Shown here: positions 21,201-33,200 of the stretch, in pieces
How positions within the stretch are numbered: position 1 is the first letter of the stretch
Layout of the letters: every line of letters starts with the position of its first letter
DNA from: Puffinus mauretanicus
Lineage: Eukaryota > Chordata > Aves > Procellariiformes > Procellariidae
Direction of reading: 5' to 3'
NCBI GenBank assembly: GCA_023333565.1
Contig: JAJKFH010000374.1
Location: 372,001 to 436,000 of the forward strand
Length of the DNA: 64,000 nucleotides
Notes under the pieces: model-generated
The model's database searches: none
What the model was told of the DNA's origin: nothing
Seen by the model: the letters and a program-made list of their open reading frames with translations, nothing else
Made by a program: the position numbers and the translations under genes

Positions 21201-24200
21201 GAGGTGAGCTGAGTCCTGGCCGTCTCCTTTCCTGCGGGATTTGTCCCACTGGAGACGGGCTGGGAAGATTTCCTGAAGTACAGCAATTCGCTCTCGCTGA
21301 TGCCGCTGAGCAAGGTGGATGCTGACACCGGTGAATGTGGCATGCGAAGAGGTGGATGGAGAAATCGATACTGTAATAAGGCACGTGAGCTGGGTGGAAG
21401 TTTTGTGCGTGAGAAGTGAACAGTCCAACAAATGCAGGTTTTTTGTTCACTGCCTCGGGAAGTGAGGAAAACAGGATTATGGCTGTTCTGCTGCCTGTAG
21501 CACAATGTCCTAAGAGGACATTCCCCTCCTGTTCCCATTTCTTCGTGTTTTCTGGGGAGCCTGTGCCACTCTAAGCTGCGAAAGGAGATGGGATTATAAC
21601 CTGCAGCTAGAGCAGCAGGCTATTTTTGCCCCTGCAGGTAGTATGGGACACTAACAAATTGCTTTTCTTCCGTGATTCACCTCTTACTTCCTCATAGGTG
21701 AAATGTCAGCAAATCCAGTTGAACCCTTTAATCTTTTTTTAAGGTAAAAAAGCCCACTAAACAAACCTCAGCATTTGTTCTTGAACTGAGTCTGGAGATA
21801 ACAGCAAGTTAGCCTCATTCCTCTGATAAACATAGCTAAACTTGCAATTCTCAAGGTACTTTTGTAGGTCAATGGAAACTGTCAGTCTGTCTAAGTTTTG
21901 CAGCACAGAAAAATCGTGTGCTGTCCACTCCCGCTGTCTGCCAGTCAAAAAGCAACTCAGGAGGCTGCAGGGTCTTTAGTTCACAATTTTCTGGGGTCTT
22001 TTTTGGCTTGTGCTCTGTCTTTATGATCATGCATGTAACAGTCAGTTGTAAGACACTCCTATAGATCTCAGCAGTATCTTCGTTTATTTTTGGGCATGAG
22101 TAGCATTAGCTTTATCATTGTCCCAAAAAAGCTCGATTGTGTTGACTCCCTGGATTTGGTGAGTGTCTGGGTGCTGATTGCATCAGCAGAAACATCCGCT
22201 TTACCAAGAATAAAAGTGCTTGCAGGAGCAGCTCTCGACTAACAAACACGTTGGCATACTTGGGTATTTTGTCTATGGCCAGTTAGCATGATCTACCTCT
22301 TGACAGTGCAGCCCATGTGGAGTATTTCAGCCCCTCTGATACCCCCTCCCTTGCTGCCCTGCACCTGCACCCTCAACAGTCTTTAAATGGCTTTGCTATA
22401 ATTAGCTGGCACACCTAACTTCATGTAAGTTTTGTGTATAGCACCAATAAGCCAAAAGCATGAATAGCATCCCCTGTTTGATAGTGCTACTCTGAACGTG
22501 TCGAAATATATAGCTACCAAAATCCATGATAGGGGAGCGAGGGAGATGCCTGTTTTCTTTCAGAAGGAGGTGTCCCGTCTTGCCTTAGCTTTACAAGGGC
22601 CCACCTGAACGCAAATGAGCATTTGAGGGTTATCTTTTGCTGGGAGCCCACCTGTCATACTTCTTGTTTAATTCCCTTAATGAGTATTTTGTACCCAGGT
22701 TAAAGTCATGAAGGCTGCTGGCAGCCGGAGGGAGGCTGCTGGGACTGGACATGCCGTTCTACTTGGGTGGAAGACTTGTTTGGGATTCCCATCTTGGGAA
22801 GTACCTGCCCAGCACAGGGGAGCTGGTCTGAAAATGTTGGGGAGGACGTGGTTGGGTATCCTGGGGCTTCCTAGTATTGGTATTTCAAATATCTGTGCCT
22901 GTGACCCAGGGGGGCTGTGGGCAGAAGAGAAATTGCCAGTGAGATCCCTATTATGGGAACATTATATAGAAATGAGGGTTTTTTTGGGCACCTACTTTGA
23001 AGAAATTTGAGCAAGTGTGCTTGCTCTCTTGGGTCCCTGGCCTGAAACGCCTCAAGGATCTTGGTCTACCTGATGTGCTTGGGAGTTGTGTGAAGGGGTG
23101 ATGGTGAAAGGACTGTTTATAAGTAATCCCTCCACCTTGGAACGAGCTTTGCTCGGGGATGTGGGGCTGCTCACTTTGAGCAGAGGGACAGCATAAACCC
23201 AGCCTTTCTGATTGCTGTTACTCTGCGGTTGCTTGGAGCAATTCTACTCCTGGAAACAAATACTCAGGTTTTTCCATATGGTGATTTGGGGGTCATTTTA
23301 TTTCAGAGTAGGTCACCAGATATGATCTGATCACATCACTCTGATAAGCTGTGTTTCGGGTAGGATGCGCAGGTAACTTGGAGAAATGCTCATTACAGAG
23401 GAAAGCGCTGGGTTTTCTGTATGAGTTAATGTGGTTTCTGATCCTGCCCTGCTGGCTTTCTTTTTATTTTGGGGTGTGCAGGGAGAGCTGCATCCCTTTA
23501 TGGCAGAAGAGGCAGTGTTTACTCCGCATGCAGAGTCCAGGACACAGGAAAATTATTTTCTAGCCAGCCTGTTAACTGATCCTGCAGCAAGCAAGCTGCC
23601 TTTGATCCTTCCGACCGGAATCATTTTTGTTTGGGGAGAACTTTCTAAGGCCTCTCTCAGGTTTGCTCACGGTAACGCAAGGCAGGTTTCCATCTTCGCA
23701 GTGACAGCTTTGGAGGAAGGAGCACTGGCTGCGCCGGGCCTGGCAGCTCTGATCCCGGCGCTGCTAAAAAGATCCTGGGGATTTGTGTCTGGTTTACAAT
23801 TTTGTGCAATTTACATCTGTCCAGGTATAAAACTAGCTGATGACTTTCCTGCGTTTGCCCCGTGAGGATGGAAGCTCTTTTCCCTCATTAGTGGCTTTAA
23901 TAAAGTACATATGGCTCTTCACACAGCGGGTACCAGAAAGCTGCACTTGTTCTCTGCGTGGCAGACTCGGGTCGTTCATGCCCAAGCCCACAGGTTCTGC
24001 GCTCCCTCGGGTGGTGACCTGTCCACCCTTCTTGCCCCTTCTCCTTCATGCCTGGCCGGCGTTCCTGGGTTGTTAGTCTGTGCCTGCTGCCAGGTCTGCT
24101 TTCCCATGTTCACTGGGGCCGAAACAGCAGGTCGATTTTCTTTTGCAGTCTCCCCTTTCCTCTTAAGTCAGTAAGAGATGCTTTACAGTTTGTCCATCGT

Positions 24201-27200
24201 TTCGGGGTTGGGCAACAGGGTAATTATGCCCAAGGAGCATCATAGCTGCAGTTTGCCGCCTTCTGTCCCTTTCCAGAAGGTTGGTCAAGGGAGAGGGAGG
24301 ATTTTGGAAGAAAAGCTGATAAATCATAAATTCCCTTGCAAAATGAATCACAAGTTATTACCTCTTTCTCAAACATGTAACTGGATGCTGTTAAATCAGT
24401 GCCAGTCTGTGGCATGCAGGAGGAAAGTCCCTTTTGGTTAACACGTACATACGTGCTCTTCTCTTGCATCTGTCTTTGCGCAGCAGTTGAGTTGCCAACT
24501 TACTTGCAGTTTTTCCTGCTTGACCCCTGGAGGCTTTACTTACTCGATCCTCACGTGCTGGAAACGTACTCCAGGACGGAGGTGAATGGGAAGGGAAAGA
24601 GTTCTTGAACATGGCAGAAATTTGAATTTCTTGGTCCTGCCTCTCATATGACTGTCACCTTCCCATTATTTTGCTACGACCTCTGCTATGGAAATAGATT
24701 TTGGAGGAAAACTGAACCAGAAGAAGAGCCAGAACTTGCACGGTTTCCCAGGCTCGTTCCTTCCTCTGGGCTCTCTCCTTGCCCCTTGTCCGTGGCAAGG
24801 GGCACCACTTGGCAAACCTGATTAACTGCAAAGAGTGTTTCTGTGGCTCATTTCAGCCCACATCCACATTTTTGTCAATTCAATCAAAACGAAGATGGGC
24901 TGAGACTAGCACCTTGTAGTCTGCCCAGCACGCTGGGAAGTTAGAAATTAGTTGCTTTTTTGATTATACTTAATATAGAGGCTTTCTTATGTACCTCTGC
25001 TAATTGCATGCAAGTGATCTAGGAGCTGTACTGAATCTCAGTGAGCAAAGGGCATCTGTAGCGGTTTTGTGGGCTACCAAACTGAAGACTTTGCAAAGAC
25101 TGGCACAACCCCTTCTGTTGGGCTCTTTTTTGCAACTTTTAATGCTAATATGTCAAAAGTCCTAGAATAACTTCTAGTACTTCACTGCAGCTTCTTTCCT
25201 TCCACCTTGATATATCCTGGTTCATAATCCTGAGCTTTCATCAAAGTAGAGGCTATCTGCAGTTTTCTTTTTCAGTGTAGATCATAGCTCTCATATATGT
25301 GTGGGTGTATAATTTATATATACATATATATAAGTAGAAACCTAAGTTTCCCCTGCACAGATGCAGCGTTGGTCATGTCTGATACTGACTTGGCTTGACA
25401 ATTTTGTGCCAAAAAGATGCTAAACAGGTAATCCTAAAGAGAGGGGCAGCTCTGTTGTCTGGGGGCTGTTCACCTGGGACAGGCTGAGCCAGAGAAGTTC
25501 CCTGAAGCATTGAGAGCAGTAAGAGTTAAGGCAGCAGAGAACGGCAAGATATGTAAGTATGTGTTGACTGCTTTATTTTAAAAACCTCCTCTGCTTTTAT
25601 CCTCTTAGAGCGTTTTGGCTTAAAAGACATATTCTGGTTACTGGAGGGCACAGAATTACAAGGGGAAGGAATTGGTGGCTGATGCTGATCTTCGTGGCCA
25701 GTAAAGAGGGTCTGAGCGTGGCTGGAGACACCCGGGATGAAGCATTTCCACCTTGGGAAGTACAAGTGTGCAGTGGTGGGTTGCATGCATTTCGTTGTTC
25801 CTCAGCGTGTCTCTGCCCCCTTCGCTCTGACTGCGGCTCCCGGGAGTGAAATCGGTTGAAGTTTGGTTGCTGTGCATCCCTCTGCTGCCCTCAGGGTTTT
25901 GTTTATTCCAAATGCCACTCGTGCCTGTACTGTCCCTAGTTAGTATATCTCTTTTGCCAGGAACTCCGGCTTTTGCTTTAGCACGATTTGCACAACTTAA
26001 GCCCTTTCCCCGGCTATTCCTTCTCTCCATGTCTCATTTGTGCAGGCTGTCTGCCTGAGCGGCTGCTGTCAGCACCCAGTGGAAAAACACCGATCTGTTA
26101 GAAACCCACTATAGCATATCGGCAGGAATTCCAGATCTGTTTCTGGGCTGCCTCTTTGTCAGAAGAGCTCAGCCATGTCTTTGTTTGCTCGCTAGCGAGT
26201 CAGAGATGCTGCAGGTTTGTTTGGAGCTTTTCTCATCTTATTTGCTCAGTAACCAGGACAGTTGCCCATTGTTTCACTTGTGTTTTTATCATGCCTTTTT
26301 AAGTGCCGCAAGGCGCAATATCTTCATGCTGACAAGAATAAGTTAATGCATATCTCTCAGCCAACAGCTTGGGGGCTGGAAATTTCTGATTGGGGCTGCA
26401 AAAAGGGGAAAAGAAAGGAGCTGAATTTCCCACAGCAATGCAAAACGCAAAACTCAGCCCATTTGTTTGAGCTGCGTGGTTCAGAAGGGGGAACCCATAT
26501 CTGGTACGTCGCTTTGCCGCAGACAAAGGCTAGTTGATTTTTCTATATTGCTGCAACAATCATTTAAATCTGGAAGAAATACAGCATGCAGACAGTCTGG
26601 CGGTGACTGGGGACGAATGGCATGTGACCTAAGAGGTGGCGTTTGTCTCCGATTTGAGTTAACAAAGAACCAGCCTGTGCCTGTGTACGCCAGCAGGATA
26701 AATATCCTAATTTCAGTAGTGGTCCGTGTCAGTGCAGCTGCGTGAAAACTGAGCTGTCACTGGAGACAAAACTTTGTCTGTCTTTTATTGTCGTGTAGTG
26801 AGAGCCAGAGCAATGACATGAGGGTGAAAATCAGCAGCCCTGCGTGGGCACCCCTACGGCTGCAAAAGCAGCTGCTGGAATGAGGGCACTGATTCCTGCA
26901 CATGTAGAAGAGCAAACGCCTTTGATCACTAAAAACTGGGGAGGCAGGAGGAAAAAAAATGCTATGTTTTCTTGGATCAGCCCCTTGCGGTGGCAAAGAA
27001 AAGCCTGCCATACATTAATGGGCCACTTTCATAAATGTGGGAGTCTCGCACACGCAGGGTGGCTCAGCCTGTCTGCGCTGACGCAGCTGTCAGCCTGTTT
27101 GTCTAGAAAATGCGTTTCTGAAAGGTATGATTATTCTAGACTGTTGAGCAAGTTCTTCTGTGTGAGTGCATTTAAACAACGCCGGCGGTACGTGTGGAAG

Positions 27201-30200
27201 GACTCAGAATGAAGAGGGAGGGGGGCGACATTTTCGATAGCCCCAGGAGAGCAGGAGAAGAGGTCATGCCGCTGGCGCAGCGAGGACACCAATGCGTTTT
27301 CTGAAATGCTCTGGTCTTTCATCAGCCCATACGTGGGGAAGCAGAGGCGCGCGACATGTCCTGGGCATGTGTGCTTTCTCTGGGGAAGCTGCTCTTGGGG
27401 CAGAGAAGATGAGAGCAACGTGAGCCGCGGGGGTGAATGCATTCCTGCCTGTGCACGGTCGTGCCTCGTGTTGGCCGCGCTTAGGTACCCACGAGACATC
27501 CTGGAAGGATGCTTCTTAAAAGCCTGGCTTTGGCCCTGGGAAAGGCATCCTTCCCCGCCTGCCTTGGGAGGGGGGGACGTGCAGAGCACCCCAGGGCAGT
27601 GCTGAGGTCTGGCTGTGTTCCTCCTCAGGTGGGGAGCCCCCTCCTGCGGGCAGAGGCAGGAGGAAATTGGCAGGGGGCTCTGGGGAAACCCTTTGTTTGC
27701 TCGTGTTATTAGCAAGGAGAGAGGAAGTAATGATTTATTGATGCTTCTGTGGTTCTCCTACACTGGGCTAGGAAGGAAGAAATTCTGTTTCCCGGCTGAT
27801 ATTCATGGCCCTAATAGAGCTGTAACTTGTTCCTGCAGCAGGGCAGCTCGCCTGCAGGGTGCTGACCGTGCCCCCGGTTTGGCACCCCATCAGCCAGTCT
27901 AGCCCGTGATCGTCAGGGGTCACCGCTCTGCGCTTCCCCTGCCTCTTGGTGTAGCCAGGCTGGTCGTGACAGGCTGTTTATAGAGCCCAGCATTTCTCTG
28001 CTGCAGCATTTTATTTGATTAAACCAGAAATATCTGATAGAGGGGGTGGCGGCCACTCCTTTCTGGGGTGAGATGCCATGTGAATGTGGATCCATACCTC
28101 ACCGAAATAACCCGCTGTTTTCATGGTACATTGGGCAGAAGGTGGTGTCTTATTGATGCCTCTTGGCCACAGCCTGGTAGCTGTGCCACCCCACGCCAAC
28201 CGAGGAGACCCCTGCCCTCACCCGACAAGGGTGGGCACGCACGGCCAGCACCTTCCACTGCCGTCATTGCCCTACCCCTGCCATCTCCGCATTTCGGGAG
28301 CCTCTGGCGTGGCTGTGCCACCGGTGAGCTGGTAACTGGTGAAGGATACAGTTAACAGCTAGCAGTGGTTGCTCGGGGCTCTGCCAGCCCCCACCCGTGC
28401 GGTTACCAGCACAGCTTCAGTAAATCCAGCTGAATTCCTGGGCTTTACTTGGTGCGTCTCCTCTGACAGCACGCTGTGCAGCGATGCCCTTTTCATGCGC
28501 TCCCCTGCTTCCATGTGAGCCTTGGCTTAGCCCGCGATGAGCTGGGTTTCATCTCTGTTATCCTGGAGCGTGGGAGGGGGCAGGGGCTGGATCGTAGCGC
28601 AGGGCCCTGCGGGGGCGAGAGCAGACTTCTGAGCACCGATTTCTCCTGCCTGAGCTGAAAGGCTCTGCTCCGTTACCTTGGTGCCGGTTTGTGACCTCTC
28701 TCTTTTGCAGGCCGTAGAGCCGCGCGTTGCCAGGATTGCCTGTGAATGTGTGAGAAGGTGTGGGCGTGCGCTGCCTGCCTGCGTCCCAGCTGCGAGCATC
28801 CTCGGGAGCGGGTGCTGGATGCAGGCAGGAATCCCCTGCCAGAGCTACGAGTGACTGGTCTTCCTAAACTGCGTGGGGAGAATGGCGAGGCATGTGCATT
28901 ATCCTGAATTGCTGTGAGCAGGTCACCCACTGAATCCTAGGGAGAAGGAGGTTGTAGGTGAGACATTGGCAAACCTGACTTTTGCCCCTGCGCAACCCAT
29001 GCTGCTTTTAACTGCAGTGTGCTTTTTTGTCCATCCTCTTCAAACAAAGCAATGCCATTTTGGTTAACCTGAGGAGTGTGCAAATTCCTTCTAATCACGT
29101 GATTTATCCAGGAGACTGATTTCTATTTTTTAGGTTTATTACTACAGTGCAGGGGATCCCCAATGCCGGGTGTCCTATAAACCCCGGACGCAAGGCAGCC
29201 CCTGTGCTGAAGATCCTGCCCCCTGACCAGCTCAGCTGAGCAAGGGAGAAGGAGATGATTTACGAGCAGCATCAACAATGTCATAAAGTGCAAGTGGCAA
29301 GTTAATGCTGCTTTTTTATTCCAGCCCTTTTGACAGGGACCTATTAATAGAGGGCTGGGGAGCGGAAGCAAAGGAAAGAGCACAGCAGCTAAAAGCCGGT
29401 TGTCACAGCGCTGCTGCATTAGTGTGAAAACGCTGTATTTTGTCAGAAAAGCAGCACCCTCTTCATAACAAATGGCATCGCACAGTGAGTAGCAGCTCCA
29501 GCCTGTGGATCCCTGTGGGCTGTGGACGACATCGACGGGCTCTCTGAAAGAGGGCAGGGACACTGAGACATTCAGTAGGATTCAGCGCTCTGTATTGCGA
29601 TCTTCCCTGGGAAGATCAGGCTGAGAAAGGTTGACACCCATATGGGTGAAAGCCTGGCGGGTTGGGGAGGGTGAGAGAAGGCAGCACAAAGGGGTGCATC
29701 TTGTGGAGGGGATGGCTTTGGAGGGGACAGGGGTAGATGTGGAGGGACTACAAGCGGGAGACCAGGGAGCGTGCCAGGGCGGGTGTTTGGAGGCTGTAGC
29801 AGGAGCTGTGTTGAATTTTGGGGTGGGAGCTCACTTGGGAGCAGCATGAGGGCGGGTGGGCTGTGCGGAGGGCAGGGGTCTCCGGCGCTCGGAGCAGCAC
29901 GGGCTGCTGGGGACAGCAGCACTGGAGACTTCTGCACTGCTCCCCTTTCCCAGAGAAAGCATGCAGCTTGCGGTAGTTTTCTCTCATCTTCTCAGAAAAG
30001 GAGATGCATTCTCTGAAATAACTTGCCTTTCCTTCCAACACTCCTTTAAATGTGTTCAGATGAGCTTTGCTCCATTTCCTTACTTAGATCTGCAGTTAGA
30101 GGTGGTGAAACGCTCCCTAGGCCATATGGGGCTGCTTGGAGGCTTCATCCCAAAGTTGGGTTCTGAGTGTTGGTTTTGTCCTTGATCTGATACTTTAACA

Positions 30201-33200
30201 AATTCGGTAAATACGTTTTAACATACCTGGTTTTATTTTTAAAGTTCTCCCCAGTTGCTTTCTTCCCTATCTCTCTCTCTTGGGAAAACAAACCAACAAA
30301 AAAACCTCCTTAATTTTTCTTTTTCAAAGCTGAGTATTGCAGAGGGGGCCTCTCATCCCCACCTTGTTTGGAGGTTGGTGGGTTTTTTTCCCCACAGTCT
30401 GCAGTTCCTGTTAATTCACATTTGGCTTAGTAATTAATCAGGATATAAATAATACATAGCATGTTATCAGAAAACTGCATGCCAGTGCTATAGAGGCAGG
30501 CACTTTCAGCCCCGGTGGGGAGGGCTTGCTTTCTGCTGCTCTGCAGCCCCCTAAGGCCAATTAAGGTGCATCCTTGATGAGATTCCAGCAGCTCTTTGGC
30601 TGGATAAATGGTTGCTCTGATGCAGGGAGGGGGCAAAGCAAGCGAAGATGAAGGGGTTTTAGTGTTCAAACAGCTGCAGTGAGCGCTGGAGTCCAAGCAC
30701 CCCCCTCCTCTCCTGCTCCTCCCCTGCCAGCGGTGGTACCGAACGGATGGTGCAGGCACCAGCAGCAGCTTACGGGAGACCTGTGGGTCTGCTGGATCCG
30801 GGGCAAAGACTCGGTAGCATGTTCCTTCCCTTCAGCCTTAGTCCTGTAAAGGTCTTTTCTTCTGAAGGCATGTCAACTGTTGATAAACCAAGCCTTGAAG
30901 AATGTCCCAAGCCTGGAAACCTGCTTTCGCTTCCCGTGCCCCTTCACCACAGCTCTCCCAGCCTCCTGTGTAAGCCCGGGGAATGACGTCTTTGGTATTT
31001 CTTGCTTCAAGGCTGGTGTTTATTTCAGCTGCAGTAACGAGTGCTAAACTGGCTGGCAGGAGAAATAAATGTTGCTATGACAGTTTGGGTGGAGATTTGG
31101 AAAAGGCACTTCAAGTTGCAAAACAAGTATAAAACCCATCAATAAAAAAGCAAGCAAAAATGCAAACCCAGAGCCAACAGACTCTGAAGGCCACCAGATT
31201 TTGACTAGGTCTGTAACATTCACAGCTGTGTATTTGCTCCATAGCAGAGCAGCGAAAGCAGAAAGAATTGAGCTCGGGATAAGCTGGGCTTTGCAGTGGG
31301 ATCTCAAAAGCTCCCTGCAGCAGGCTGAATATTCAGGGCTGCTGCATGGTTCTGAAGCTCTGCCCCTGGTCTTCTTGTAGTGATCGCTGGACTTCGGTGC
31401 TTGTAACAGTGACTTTCTTTTCCAACTGTAAACCTTGAATGGGTGGACTCAGTTTGGAGCAGGGCTTCACATATGTTTCCTTTGGAGGAAGGAGGGAGAA
31501 TTGTGATGGTGCTGGGATGGGGTTCTGGCTCTGGGAGCTGTTTGCTGGCCGTTTGGCTCACGGTGCCTGCTCTGTGGGTTTCACGTCCTGCGGTCTCTGC
31601 CGCTATAAACTGTGGTGCAAAAGAACCGCAGCTGAAGCAGCGCAATAACGTGCGGGATGTTGTGTTTCTCAGGTGCTGGAGCAAGATGTGGTTCTCCAGT
31701 CTATTGACCGTGCCATTGAGGCTGTGCACAATGCGGCAATGAAGAATGGGGGAAAGTACAACCTGGAGCAGAGAGATGTCCTCCAGTAAGTACGACGGGC
31801 GTCTGGGAGAGATGGCGGATGGAGGGTCGCCAGCGTGTGATGCTTGTGTCTTTTCTATTCTTGGGGGTCAAGTTGGACGTTGTTGATTTGAGTCCCTGTG
31901 CTGCAAAGTGCTGATGCACTCAGAGGGCTTCCCAGTGTTTGAGCTGGTAGCCGATGCTGCTCCTCCTGTCAACTGTGTCCGGCAAAGCGGTGCTTTGGTT
32001 TCCCTCCTCTATCCCTGTGCATGTAGAGAAGAAAAAACTCTCAGCTGCACTGTAGGCTTGGAAGAGAAATCCAAAACCTTTCCAGATGCATTTTCTCCTC
32101 TCTACCAGCCAGGAATTGTAGAGGTTGTTGGCATGTGGCACAAGGTCCTTGATATGTTCTCAAATAATTGCTTGTGAGGAGAATTTTTGTTTTTCTCTGG
32201 TACCTCACGCTCTGTGCTGAGGCACGCTGGTTTAATCTCAGTTGAACGGTGATTCTAAAGTGCAGGCAATTTCTGAAGCTTGCAATGCAATATGTGACTC
32301 TCCCCCGAGGAAGACGCATTTTTCTCTAGCAAACTGATGAATAAATCATGGGCTCTTGCAAAGTCTCTTCCTTCCTCCCCCAGAAGTGCTTCCTTAGTTG
32401 TTAATGAAACTGGAGTTGGTGTTCAGAGTAATGTAACCCCTTCTGGTATATATAGCCCAAATGCAATAAATCACTTAAAAATATCATTTAAAAGTTGCAG
32501 CACGGTCACTCCCTTCCTTTAGCGTTGTTGTTCCTGATGTCGTCATTCTGTTTCAGAAAACTGATCCATCACCGGAAGGAGACTGTGTCCCGCAAAGGTC
32601 ACTCTCCCACCCCACAGGGGATGGTTATGACGCAGTCCTCCAGCGATCACCATCTGGATGTGGCTCGGCAGCCCAACGGGGTGTGCCGGACAGGATACGA
32701 GCGACATCACAGTCTTCCAAACACCGAGTTCGAGGAGGACGATGAAGGTCCCTATCAGGTAGTAGTGGCTGGACACTTTCTAGGTCCCTCCTTTGGTGGT
32801 ATGACGTTGCTTGTCCTGTTTAATAAAATGCCTTTGCAGCTGAAGTCACAAATCAGGTGTTTGTGCTGCTTACCTGGGATTACTGCAATGTAAATTGATG
32901 CTGTCTCTATGTAAGAAGGCTGTAACAGTCCCTCTGCCATTTACGCTTGTGATGCTTTTTGGGGTCCTTGAGGGTCCATGGTTTTGTGGTGCCATGTGAG
33001 ATCCGCTCTATATTGTGTGACTGTCTCTTGACAACTTTCTAAAAGAGTTGCAAGCTCCCTAGAGCCTACTTTAAAAACAGTTTTGACATGAACGGCAGAA
33101 CTCCCTCCGAGTACTCAGCACTGCTTTGTTTCCCCCTTGTTAAATCTGCACAACAAGATCTTTGCTCCTTAAGCATTTTATCTGCTGTGGCTGCCTATTT

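Larger units (their letters stand above)
9265..31672 (+). other. NCKIPSD: intron 1 (22.4 kb)
   Basis: GTGGGC donor, TTTCTCAG acceptor. This is by far the longest intron and holds no exon I can recognise on either strand. It contains a 2 x 20 bp tandem repeat (9411-9450), a homeodomain/SOX motif cluster (11640-11860), A-tracts at 18398 and 19213, degraded tRNA-SINE/L3-like patches (16092 and 16940), a G-rich tract (21007) and a TA-rich microsatellite (25306). Open frames of up to 200 codons (minus strand, 20848-21450) have no recognisable product. Most of the rest is featureless unique sequence to my eye. Confidence 0.9.

Noticed and set aside
20848..21450. 200-codon minus-strand frame in intron 1
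   Set aside because: No recognisable domain. It overlaps a G-rich patch that lowers stop frequency on this strand, and nothing suggests promoter or splice structure.
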